Shown one piece after another: positions 24,862 through 32,378 of a stretch of 32,378 nt of DNA. Under the pieces are notes generated by a model, which worked only from the letters and a program-made list of their open reading frames with translations, made no database searches and was not told the DNA's origin. Position 1 is the first letter of the stretch; every line of letters begins with the position of its first letter. The translations under genes were made by a program, and so were the position numbers. The stretch comes from JADJLQ01 sp031417835 (GTDB taxonomy: Bacteria; Bacteroidota; Bacteroidia; Chitinophagales; Saprospiraceae): positions 1 to 32,378 of the forward strand of contig JANOWJ010000136.1 of the NCBI GenBank assembly GCA_031417835.1, given 5' to 3'.

Positions 24862-25288
24862 ATACAGACATTCCAGCAATTAATCCTTTCCAAAGTTTTC
24901 GCCCATCGGAGGGGAGAAATGCACCAGAAAAAAATGACAACATTTTAATTCTTGGACAAAACCATTACAATATCTATCGATAAGGTGGAGCCTGTAAACC
25001 TATTCCAGGATTAACCTATTTTTGTAAACTAATACTAGGATTTAATTAATTATTAACCTGTAAACTTTTTTTAGGACGGGTCAAGGCTTTAGTTGCAGAG
25101 ATTAACATTAATGCTCGAGAGCATATCTGCGCTTAAGTTTGAGTTGCGTGCAGCCAAAAGTCATTTTAAATAAAAACATTCCACCTTCTGCCTACTCCGA
25201 AGAGGGAATTGTTCTTTGCCTAAACTGGATTAAGTCCTATTCCAAGGAATTTTGTTTATTTTAACCTTGCTTTTAAAATCTCTACCTT
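24862..25288. other. 427-bp intergenic region ahead of the acid-sugar dehydratase gene
   Basis: No gene was seen. The region holds three direct repeats (24992-25078, listed separately) and a small palindrome, ATGCTC-GA-GAGCAT, at 25111-25124. Its length and repeat content suggest a regulatory region for the genes to the right. Confidence 0.6.
24992..25078 (+). promoter_or_regulatory. Three direct repeats, possible operator array
   Basis: The motif YTGTAAAC-n3-T-n3-AGGA occurs at 24992 (CTGTAAACCTATTCCAGGAT), 25022 (TTGTAAACTAATACTAGGAT) and 25058 (CTGTAAACTTTTTTTAGGAC), spaced 30 and 36 bp. Ordered copies about three helical turns apart look like binding sites of one regulator, about 210 bp before the dehydratase start. 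Confidence 0.45.
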
Positions 25289-26548
25289 ATGCAAAGAAGA
25301 AAATTTATTCAGACAGCTGTGATGAGTTCAGCGGCTTTAGGTCTTCATCTGCCTTTGATCAAGGCTATGCCCTCCCGCCTCAATACGACTGCCTCCAAAC
25401 TAAAAATAAAAAAGATCCGGTATTATGCTGCTCCCGGCTATAACAAACCTCTATTTAATCAAGCTCGTGGCATCGTCGAGATCGAGACCGACGGCGGTAT
25501 CACTGGCATCGGCGAGGGTGGTTTTAAAGATGTGATCGAACAATGTGCGCAGATGATCATCGGTCAAGATCCATTCCGAATCGAACACATCTGGCAATTA
25601 TTATATCGGGGCATGTTTTATCCTCCGGGCAGAGAAAAACTTCATGCCGTAGGAGCTATAGAGATGGCGTTATGGGATATCAAAGGCAAAGCCTTGAATG
25701 TGCCTGTGTACGATTTATTGGGTGGGGCTACCCGAGATTATATAGAGTGTTATGCTACAGGCTACAGTGCATCTAAAGCTACTAATGAATATGACCGAGC
25801 TAAAGATTGCCTGGCAGCAGGGTTCAGGACCTATCGAACTAATCCTACAGGTGGCAATGGCGAATTGCCCTTTGATTTTTATGAACATACTCAGAAGACC
25901 ATTGAGCATTGTCAGAAAATGGATGCTGCCGTAGGCGGGGGTGGCAATTGGGCTATAGATCTTCATACCCGATTTGATACGCCTGAGGGTATAAAAATCT
26001 GTAAAGGCATAGAGCCCTTGCAACCCTATTTTGTGGAAGATATCATCCGCTCCGAAAATCCCGGAGTCTATAAAACGATTCGTCAGATGACCAATGTGCC
26101 TATAGCGGTCGGGGAACAATTTGGAGATCGCTGGGACATCAATGAATTGGTAGAAAATCGACTCATCGATTATTGCCGCATCACCACGCCTAATTCCGGT
26201 GGTCTCAATGAATTAAAGAAAATCGCAGCATTGTGCGAGACCCATTATGTAGGTCTGATCCCACACTTTACCGGCCCTTTATCTACAGCAGCATTGGTAC
26301 ATGTGCTGGGGTCATCCAGTCCGACGCGATGCCTGATCGAATTGGCTGGGGGCGTGTTTGAGCAACCGGCCTATTTTAATTCGGACTATATGCTATTCAG
26401 AAATGGTAAGTTGTATTTGAATCCTAAGCCTGGATTGGGCGTAGTATTTAATCCGGCCAAAGCCGATCTGGTCGCCGAGATCAGTGCAAACACTAAATAT
26501 CCACATCCGATCTTATATGCCAAAGATGGATCAATACATGGATGGTAA
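25289..26548 (+). CDS. Enolase-superfamily acid-sugar dehydratase (galactonate dehydratase-like)
   Basis: This 419-residue protein belongs to the mandelate racemase/muconate lactonising group. The metal ligands D224, E250 and E276 are each 26 residues apart, and catalytic-type H226 (IDLHTRFD) and H326 (IPHFTGP) are 100 apart. As I recall this is the layout of D-galactonate dehydratase (D183, H185, E209, E235, H285). The reaction would be removal of water from a sugar acid to give a 2-keto-3-deoxy acid. The N-terminus, MQRRKFIQTAVMSSAALGLH, is Tat-like, so the enzyme may be exported after folding. That is unusual for this family in general. An MFS transporter of the hexuronate type follows. 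The exact substrate is not readable. Confidence 0.85.
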   Translation: MQRRKFIQTAVMSSAALGLHLPLIKAMPSRLNTTASKLKIKKIRYYAAPGYNKPLFNQARGIVEIETDGGITGIGEGGFKDVIEQCAQMIIGQDPFRIEHIWQLLYRGMFYPPGREKLHAVGAIEMALWDIKGKALNVPVYDLLGGATRDYIECYATGYSASKATNEYDRAKDCLAAGFRTYRTNPTGGNGELPFDFYEHTQKTIEHCQKMDAAVGGGGNWAIDLHTRFDTPEGIKICKGIEPLQPYFVEDIIRSENPGVYKTIRQMTNVPIAVGEQFGDRWDINELVENRLIDYCRITTPNSGGLNELKKIAALCETHYVGLIPHFTGPLSTAALVHVLGSSSPTRCLIELAGGVFEQPAYFNSDYMLFRNGKLYLNPKPGLGVVFNPAKADLVAEISANTKYPHPILYAKDGSIHGW

Positions 26549-26558
26549 AAGAACTTGC

Positions 26559-26683
26559 GTGCATCGAAATTTATTTCGATGATGAATATCTTCCGCAGTA
26601 AATAGATTATATGCAATCCTGAGTTGTTACGAATCTGAAGAATTGCTTTTTTTATGATTACATCGAAATAAATTTCGACGCAC
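26559..26683. repeat. 23-bp inverted repeats flanking the start of the MFS gene
   Basis: The left copy (26559-26581, core CATCGAAATTTATTTCGATG) and the right copy (26661-26683, core CATCGAAATAAATTTCGACG) are reverse complements with one mismatch over 23 bp. Each is also nearly palindromic. The right copy touches the ATG of the transporter at 26684. They enclose 79 bp without a gene. They could be an operator pair or the ends of a miniature inverted-repeat element. Confidence 0.7.
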
Positions 26684-27973
26684 ATGAACTTCAAAAATTA
26701 CCGATGGATCGTACTAGGCCTCATTTTTCTGGCTACATGCATCAATTACCTGGATCGTCAGATCATCGGATTATTAAAACCAATCTTAGAAAAGGAATTT
26801 AATTGGACCGAATCAGATTTTGCCCGCATCGTGATGGCATTCACTGCGGCGTACGCCATCGGCTTATTGATCTCCGGAGCCATCATTGATCGCATCGGCA
26901 CCAAGCTAGGCTATTTGTATAGTATTATCATCTGGAGTATAGCGGGCATGTGTCATGCTTTGGCAAGATCGGTATCCGGTTTTATCATAGCCCGCATCGG
27001 ATTAGGATTAGGTGAGGCCGGCAATTTTCCCGCTGGAGTAAAAGCGGTCGCAGAGTGGTTTCCTAAACAAGAGCGGGGTCTGGCTACTGGTATATTCAAT
27101 GCAGGGACCAGCGTAGGTGTGGTGATGGCCTTATTTATCGTGCCTTTGATCTTAAACTATGGAGGATGGAGGGAGGTGTTTTGGATCACCGGAGCCTTAG
27201 GTTTTGTGTGGGTGGTGCTTTGGATCTATTTCTATGATATACCTTCCAAACAAAAACGATTAAGCACCGCAGAATACAATTATATACAGGCCGGTCAAGA
27301 TGGACATTCCTCTGGCGATGCTATTCACATCCGTTGGTTTAAACTTTTTAAATATCCGCAGACCTGGGCCTACATCACAGGCAAGGCATTGATCGATCCC
27401 ATCTTTTGGTTTTTTTTATTTTGGTTGCCCTCGTACTTTGCAGCCACCTTTAGTTTGGATCTTAAAAAACCCAGTGTCGAGCTCATGATTATTTATCTCG
27501 CTACTACGGTGGGCAGTATAGGCGGAGGCTATTTTTCTTCGCTATTGATCCAAAGAGGCTGGTCTACACTCAAAGCGCGCAAAACTGCCTTACTGATCTT
27601 TGCTTTTGTCGAGTTATCGGTCATCTTTACACAATTTGCTACAACGGCTTGGGTGGCAGTAGCTTTATTAAGTCTTGCAGTGGCCGTCCATCAAGCCTGG
27701 GCTACAAATATCTTTACGCTGGCCTCTGATCTATTTCCCAAAGAGGCAGTCGGATCCGTAGTCGGCATAGGCGGTATGGCCGGTGCGGTGGGTGGGATTC
27801 TATTCCCGTTATTTGTCGGTCAGTTATTGGATCGTTTTAAAGGCATGGGCAATGTTACAGGTGGCTATCACGTGTTGTTTACATTGTGCGGGTGCACGTA
27901 TTTGGTAGCCTATTTGATTATCCATATTTTGACCAGAAAGGCAGCTAGATTGGCCGTGGATCAATTGGTATGA
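26684..27973 (+). CDS. MFS transporter, anion:cation symporter (hexuronate/ExuT-like) type
   Basis: This 429-residue protein has about twelve hydrophobic helices. CINYLDRQIIGLLKP in helix 1, IGLGLGEAGNFPAGVKAVAE, and WFPKQERGLATGIFNAGTSVG are hallmarks of the ACS family that imports hexuronates, galactonate and similar acids with protons. It follows the acid-sugar dehydratase on the same strand by 135 bp, so the pair likely forms an uptake and breakdown route for a sugar acid. The start codon directly abuts an inverted repeat, leaving no room for a normal ribosome-binding site upstream other than that repeat. The substrate is inferred from context. Confidence 0.88.
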   Translation: MNFKNYRWIVLGLIFLATCINYLDRQIIGLLKPILEKEFNWTESDFARIVMAFTAAYAIGLLISGAIIDRIGTKLGYLYSIIIWSIAGMCHALARSVSGFIIARIGLGLGEAGNFPAGVKAVAEWFPKQERGLATGIFNAGTSVGVVMALFIVPLILNYGGWREVFWITGALGFVWVVLWIYFYDIPSKQKRLSTAEYNYIQAGQDGHSSGDAIHIRWFKLFKYPQTWAYITGKALIDPIFWFFLFWLPSYFAATFSLDLKKPSVELMIIYLATTVGSIGGGYFSSLLIQRGWSTLKARKTALLIFAFVELSVIFTQFATTAWVAVALLSLAVAVHQAWATNIFTLASDLFPKEAVGSVVGIGGMAGAVGGILFPLFVGQLLDRFKGMGNVTGGYHVLFTLCGCTYLVAYLIIHILTRKAARLAVDQLV

Positions 27974-28017
27974 GCTCTGAAGCAAACGGCTTGGTATCCC
28001 CTCCAAACGCTATTAAG

Positions 28018-28040
28018 CATTTTCGTACATTTATTAACCA
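28018..28040 (+). promoter_or_regulatory. Upstream element shared by both FIST-kinase modules (copy 2)
   Basis: Identical over 23 bp to 6195-6217 (core TTTTCGTACATTTATTAACC). Here it lies only 21 bp before the FIST ATG, against 67 bp in the first module. The flanking bases differ, so the match is not just part of a long recent duplication. Confidence 0.5.
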
Positions 28041-28061
28041 ATCACCTTAACCCCAAAATAC

Positions 28062-29246
28062 ATGAAAGCAAAATCCATAAAAGGAATTTCAATACAAGAA
28101 ATTCAATCCGCATTACAACAAAGCATGGCAGATGACTTGCCTACCGGAGCATTGGCGCAGGAAGGCCTGCCTACCGGACAGGTAGGCTTTAAGCCAACAT
28201 TAGCCATTGCCCTTGTGTCCATCAAACAAGACCGAAGAGCCATCTGCAAAGTATTCGATGATGCAGGCATTCAGTTTTTTGGGGCCACTACCAACGGCGG
28301 TTTTATCGATGATGAAATAGAGCTTGGTTCTGCGGCCATCCTCTTATTGGATATGAATCCCGATTACTTTACTATTCTTTTTGAAGAATATCCTAATAAA
28401 AACTATCGTGAGGTAGCTGCCGGTATGGCCAGAAAAACGCTGGAACGGTTTGCCCGCCCTTCATTTCTTATTGCCGGATGCAGCATGGAAACAGATGCCG
28501 AGCAATTACTTTTTGGTTTTGAAGATGTTATTGGTAAGGATATAAACATATTTGGCTGCATGGCAGGGGATGGTTTTGATTTTAAAGAACAGTTTGTATT
28601 TACCAATGATCGCGAAAGCAACAGAGGCATTGTAATGTTGGCTTTTGATGAGGATAAAATAAAACTAAAAGGTCGGGCCATCTGTGGCTGGAAAGCAGTA
28701 GGTACGGTCAGGACTGTAACAAAAAGTGAAGGCAATCATGTCTATACCGTAGATGATATACCGGTGCTGGACCTCACAGCAAAATATGGTGGCCTGACGA
28801 TAACAGCAGATAGTGGCTTTTCCGTAGAAGTGGCGGCCCAATTTCCCTTGCAATTACAAAGAGAAACCGGTGACCCGGTGATGAGGCCCGGACTGATGAT
28901 AGACTGGACTGATCACTCTTTTTACTGTAGTGGCGCCATTCCGCAAGGTTCCAAGGTCCGATTTTCATTGCCACCTGATTTTGATGTCATAGAAAAAGTA
29001 ATTGAGGGTTGTGAGGATTTGAAAGCAACCGAAATACCCGAAGCGGAGGCTTTGATCATATTCAGTTGTGCAGGACGATTTGTTTCTCTGGGGCCACTGA
29101 TCAATGAAGAAATAAAAGGGATGAGCAAAGTATGGGATGTGCCGATGGTCGGCATGTTTAGCAATGCAGAACTTGGGAGAGCAACAGGTGGAAATTTGGA
29201 AATGCACAATTTAACAGCTTGTTGTGTGGCGATAAAAGAAAGATAA
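28062..29246 (+). CDS. FIST-domain sensory protein (third copy)
   Basis: This 394-residue soluble protein has the same FIST_N/FIST_C layout as the copies at 6285 and 7476: KPTLAIALVSIKQD, FFGATTNGGFIDD, IFGCMAGDGFDF, ALIIFSCAGRFVSLGP, VPMVGMFSNAELGR, H382 in HNLT and C387-C388 near the end. It opens with the shared MKAKSIKG. It carries 17 extra residues at 26-42 (LPTGALAQEGLPTGQVG) made by a short palindromic DNA element. A second giant kinase follows after 73 bp, with a degraded palindrome between them. It is likely the sensor partner of that kinase (inference from repeated gene order). Confidence 0.9.
   Translation: MKAKSIKGISIQEIQSALQQSMADDLPTGALAQEGLPTGQVGFKPTLAIALVSIKQDRRAICKVFDDAGIQFFGATTNGGFIDDEIELGSAAILLLDMNPDYFTILFEEYPNKNYREVAAGMARKTLERFARPSFLIAGCSMETDAEQLLFGFEDVIGKDINIFGCMAGDGFDFKEQFVFTNDRESNRGIVMLAFDEDKIKLKGRAICGWKAVGTVRTVTKSEGNHVYTVDDIPVLDLTAKYGGLTITADSGFSVEVAAQFPLQLQRETGDPVMRPGLMIDWTDHSFYCSGAIPQGSKVRFSLPPDFDVIEKVIEGCEDLKATEIPEAEALIIFSCAGRFVSLGPLINEEIKGMSKVWDVPMVGMFSNAELGRATGGNLEMHNLTACCVAIKER
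28137..28187 (+). repeat. In-frame palindromic element in the FIST gene (LPTGAL type)
   Basis: A 51-bp insertion, absent from the two other FIST genes, contains TGCCTACCGGA twice, 30 bp apart (28138, 28168). It ends in a hairpin with perfect arms GCCTACC/GGTAGGC (28169-28187). It adds 17 codons without breaking the frame. The same element in the same reading frame occurs at 30265. Confidence 0.8.
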
Positions 29247-29253
29247 TTATAAT

Positions 29254-29285
29254 AAGAAAGGGTGTGGAGAAGACACTCTGTCTTA
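29254..29285. repeat. Degraded palindrome between FIST gene and second giant kinase
   Basis: AAAGGGTGTGG-AGAAGACACTCTGTCTTA aligns with the perfect 36-bp palindrome at 8667-8702 but has lost symmetry. It holds the same position, after a FIST gene and about 35 bp before a giant kinase. Confidence 0.6.
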
Positions 29286-29319
29286 GCATAGCTTGCCCCA
29301 GTCTTTTAAAACTAACAAA

Positions 29320-32300
29320 ATGAACAAAAACCTTCAATCCATATTGACCCTCATCGAGCAGTCGGCTAAGCTTTCTGATGAAGAAAAAAAAGCACTCTCC
29401 ATATCATTGAAAGCAGCTGACAAAGAATTAGAGATCACTTCATTCAAACTTGACCGCACCGAAAAAGTAAAACGTACTACGGCTATTTTATTAGAAGAGA
29501 CCATTGAAGAGCTGGAAAAGAAAAGGAAAGATGTAGTATCGCAAAACAGGGAATTGGAAATAGAATCTTCATTGGAACGGGTAAGGACCATAGCTATGAG
29601 CATGAACTGTCTCGAAGATATGGTGGATGTATGTCGCATCATTTCCCAACAACTGGAACTTTTAAACGTAAAGGAAATACGCAATGTACAGACAGCCATT
29701 TTTTACGAAGAAAAAGGTGTGTACATGGATTATGAATATTATGCTAAGCATGACAAAACATTTATTACCGAAGTGAATTATACTGATCATGCCGTTGGAA
29801 AAACATTTGCCCATCAAATGCTCAAAGGTCCGGGGGAAGCGTATTTGCATGGATTTAAGAAAAAGGAAGATGTTTTAGATTGGTACGAATATCAGAAAAC
29901 CACAAATGTATTTATTGATACTTTTCTTGAAACGGCTGATTCACTTAATTACTATTGGTATTCGCTTGGTCCTGTAGCCTTGGGAATCTCGACCTACCAT
30001 CCACTTGATGAAAAAGAAACTGATTTATTCAAACGCTTTCTCAAAGTATTTGAATTGTCCTATCGAAGATATATTGATATTGAAAAAGCCATAGCTCAGG
30101 CTAGAGAAGCGCAAATACAATTAGCATTAGAAAGAGTGCGTGCAAGAACAATGGCCATGCAGAAAAGTGATGAACTACCCGAAGCTGCAAATCTTTTATT
30201 TCAACAAGTGCAAAGCTTAGGTATGCCCGCATGGAGTGCAGGATATGGTATCTGGAATGATGAACTGCCTACCGGAGCCTTGTCGCAGGCAGCTAAATTA
30301 GCAGTTACATTATGGATGAGCAGTGAAGGTGTGTTGCAACCACCATTTAAAGCGCCCACGACGGAAGATGAATTATTCATGGAGATGCGTGAAGGGCATG
30401 AAGAAGGCAAAATATTTCATGTGGTGGAAATGGGTGGCGATAAATTAGTGAAGCACTATCAGTATATGCGTACACTCCCGGTGGTGGGAGAAATTTTGGA
30501 TTCAATAATTGCGGCGGGGCATCCATTGCCCAGCTTCCAGATTATGCACCATGCCTATTTTTCAAAGGGTTTCCTGTTGTTTATTACCACCGAGCCTGTC
30601 CCCGATGCTCACGATATCTTCAAACGTTTTGCCAATGTATTTGAACAAACCTATACCCGCTTCCTCGATCTGCAAAAAGCAGAATCACAGGCGAGGGAAG
30701 CAAAGATAGAGGTGGCAGTAGAACGAGTAAGGGCTAAAGCACTTGCTATGCACAACTCTGAAGAGATCACAGGTGTAGCTCGAGTCCTCCGCAATGAACT
30801 TGGCCTTCTCCATATAGAAGGTCTTTTCGCAGTCACGATTTACCTCGAACAGGAAGATGAAACAATACGGTTGTGGGATATCACTATCGCTGATAATATC
30901 CTTGAAAATGGCCCTAAAAGCAATTGGGATCGGAAGGTCCGGTTGGAAGAGTTGCATCCACGGTTATTTATAAAAATGATCTGGGACTCCACCGAAAAGT
31001 ATTTTGTGATTGAACAGCATGAGCAGGACTTTCCCATCTTGATAGAATGGGTAAATCAATTCAATACAGAAGAAGCGGACGAAATCGGACGGGCCATAAA
31101 AGAGAATAATATTAAGCGTACATGGTTTGCAGGTGTACAACTTGAACATGGTAGATTGAGTATAGAACTATTAGTGCCTCCATCAGATGAGATTGAATCC
31201 ATCCTGTCAAAAACAGGAGCAGCTTTTGATCTTGCTTACAAACGTTTCCTAGATCTGCAAAAAGCAGAAGCACAGGCGAGAGAAGCGCAGATAGAATTAG
31301 CATTAGAACGAGTGAGGGCCAGAACGATGGCTATGCAAAAAAGTGATGAACTGAGAGAAGTGGTAATGACTATATATGAACAATTGCAGCATCTTGATTT
31401 TAATGCCCAGGCTTGTAATATTGTTATTGCAGATAAGATCACTGGCAACAGGGAGTTTTGGGTAGCAGGGTTTACTAAGGAAATGTTTCCTGAAAGTTAC
31501 AAAGTACCTTATTTCGATCACCCTTACGTGAATAAACAGCTGGATGCATGGAAACACGGTGAAAAGTATGCTGTATTCGAATATTCAGGGAAAATGAAAA
31601 ATGATTTTGATGCAATATTTTTTACAACAACTGATTTCAAAAATATTCCGGATGATGCAAAAAGAATAATGATAGAACTACCTTCTGTAACCTTTTCCAC
31701 TGCTTTCTTCAATCATGGTTCTTTACAGGCACTTGGCAAAGATGCACTTTCGACAGAACATGCAGACATCCTTAGGCGATTTGCCAAAGTCTTTGAACAG
31801 ACCTATACCCGTTTCCTCGATCTGCAGAAAGCTGAAGCACAAACAAAAGAAGCCCAAATAGAAGCAGCGCTGGAAAAAGTGAGAAGCCGCACTATGGCTA
31901 TGCAAAGTAGTAACGAACTACAGGAAACAGCCGCTGTTCTTTTTAATGAATTTAAAAAATTAGGCACCGAAGATATTTACCAGGTAACAATAGGTATATA
32001 CAATGAAGAAGAAAGAGTGATAGACTTTCGGGTAACAAGCTGGGAAGGAAGTGGAGAACAGGAAAACCGTTCCTTTAGTTTAAGCATGGAAGAGCCTACG
32101 GTTATGCAGCCAGCAATGGTGGCATGGAAGGCTAATAAAAAATCATTGGTAGTTGACCTTACCGGGGAAGCATTGGAAGGATGGTTGAACTACAGAAAAA
32201 AAATAAGTGGTATAACTGTAAGCAGTGCAGATACAGGTGGACGAAGAGTGATTACTGTTGCTTATTATTCTAAAGGCCATTTATCTATTTCTTCTCCTAT

Positions 32301-32378
32301 GCCCGTACCAGCAGAAACAATACGAATATTAGAACGTTTTGCTGCTGTATTCGACAGCACCTATACCCGTTTTCTTGA
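29320..32378 (+). CDS. Second giant soluble histidine kinase, 3' end outside window
   Basis: The frame is open from the ATG at 29320 to the window end (1019 codons). The N-terminus is almost the same as that of the first giant kinase (DKELEI-SFKLDRTEKVKR, TTAILLEETIEEL). Five units follow, with ERVR or EKVR near residues 86, 272, 467, 662 and 851. Each has a globular part and the linker FEQTYTRFLDLQKAEAQARE. The kinase core is expected beyond the edge and is not seen, so calling it a kinase rests on likeness to the full-length paralogue. Unit 1 differs from unit 1 of the paralogue, so the sensor set has been shuffled. Unit 2 carries an LPTGALSQ insertion at 316-325. No membrane helix was seen. 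Confidence 0.85.
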   Translation, partial: MNKNLQSILTLIEQSAKLSDEEKKALSISLKAADKELEITSFKLDRTEKVKRTTAILLEETIEELEKKRKDVVSQNRELEIESSLERVRTIAMSMNCLEDMVDVCRIISQQLELLNVKEIRNVQTAIFYEEKGVYMDYEYYAKHDKTFITEVNYTDHAVGKTFAHQMLKGPGEAYLHGFKKKEDVLDWYEYQKTTNVFIDTFLETADSLNYYWYSLGPVALGISTYHPLDEKETDLFKRFLKVFELSYRRYIDIEKAIAQAREAQIQLALERVRARTMAMQKSDELPEAANLLFQQVQSLGMPAWSAGYGIWNDELPTGALSQAAKLAVTLWMSSEGVLQPPFKAPTTEDELFMEMREGHEEGKIFHVVEMGGDKLVKHYQYMRTLPVVGEILDSIIAAGHPLPSFQIMHHAYFSKGFLLFITTEPVPDAHDIFKRFANVFEQTYTRFLDLQKAESQAREAKIEVAVERVRAKALAMHNSEEITGVARVLRNELGLLHIEGLFAVTIYLEQEDETIRLWDITIADNILENGPKSNWDRKVRLEELHPRLFIKMIWDSTEKYFVIEQHEQDFPILIEWVNQFNTEEADEIGRAIKENNIKRTWFAGVQLEHGRLSIELLVPPSDEIESILSKTGAAFDLAYKRFLDLQKAEAQAREAQIELALERVRARTMAMQKSDELREVVMTIYEQLQHLDFNAQACNIVIADKITGNREFWVAGFTKEMFPESYKVPYFDHPYVNKQLDAWKHGEKYAVFEYSGKMKNDFDAIFFTTTDFKNIPDDAKRIMIELPSVTFSTAFFNHGSLQALGKDALSTEHADILRRFAKVFEQTYTRFLDLQKAEAQTKEAQIEAALEKVRSRTMAMQSSNELQETAAVLFNEFKKLGTEDIYQVTIGIYNEEERVIDFRVTSWEGSGEQENRSFSLSMEEPTVMQPAMVAWKANKKSLVVDLTGEALEGWLNYRKKISGITVSSADTGGRRVITVAYYSKGHLSISSPMPVPAETIRILERFAAVFDSTYTRFL
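30265..30294 (+). repeat. In-frame palindromic element in the giant kinase (LPTGAL type)
   Basis: CTGCCTACCGGAGCCTTGTC matches the start of the element at 28137 (TTGCCTACCGGAGCATTGGC) and is read in the same frame (LPTGAL-S/A-Q). The related unit of the first giant kinase lacks it, going straight from the WD-type strand to the WMSSEG strand. Confidence 0.75.

Noticed and set aside
25111..25130. Small palindrome ATGCTC-GA-GAGCAT as an operator or terminator
   Set aside because: Arms of six bases are common by chance and no copy or T-tract supports a role.
25715..26119. A 134-codon minus-strand frame
   Set aside because: It is antisense to the dehydratase, which has all its catalytic residues in the plus frame.
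28403..29209. Minus-strand open frames across the third FIST gene
   Set aside because: They are antisense shadows of a gene with clear FIST domains.

Overview
The window looks like a chromosome segment of a member of the Bacteroidota, possibly of the Saprospirales/Chitinophagales type. The reasons are low GC, almost no Shine-Dalgarno sites, HisKA kinases with the HEIQNPLNFVNNFSE H-box, TPR-sensor kinases, and giant cytosolic kinases built from ERVR...FEQTYTRFLDLQKAEAQAREAQIE units. No rRNA or tRNA gene was seen, so the placement rests on protein style only.

Layout. (1) Positions 1-4503, minus strand: a tight two-gene operon. The first gene is a class III adenylyl cyclase fused to one TIR and two TIR-like domains. 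One base later starts a nSTAND1-type ATPase that leaves the left edge. (2) Positions 4504-5543: a degraded stretch with diverged palindromic repeats and the C-terminal remnant of a histidine kinase carrying three 33-bp tandem repeats. (3) Positions 5544-6077: a DinB-like protein. (4) Positions 6195-22023: a large signalling cluster with two FIST-domain sensors, a 2225-residue soluble histidine kinase with ten tandem sensor-like units, and three exported-TPR/transmembrane histidine kinases with very similar catalytic cores. The four kinase genes overlap or are 11 bp apart. (5) Positions 22079-27973: metabolic and transport genes, namely a serine beta-lactamase-like hydrolase, an APC permease, an acid-sugar dehydratase of the enolase superfamily with a Tat-like leader, and an MFS transporter of the hexuronate (ACS) type. 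(6) From 28018 to the right edge: a second copy of the FIST-giant-kinase module, with its kinase cut by the window end after about five units.

How it may work together (inference). Each FIST gene or pair sits directly upstream of a giant soluble kinase, the two modules share a 23-bp upstream element, and a palindrome lies between FIST and kinase in both. This suggests a duplicated two-part sensor system in which stand-alone FIST proteins, some known relatives of which (NosP) bind heme and nitric oxide, control a kinase in trans. No response regulator is encoded in the window, so the phosphoryl acceptor must lie elsewhere.

The window is also rich in short palindromic elements. Some are intergenic. 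Others are inserted in frame inside genes; the clearest encodes LPTGAL-(A/S)-Q in both a FIST protein and a giant kinase. The cyclase-TIR/STAND operon is the best candidate for a conflict or defence-type system.
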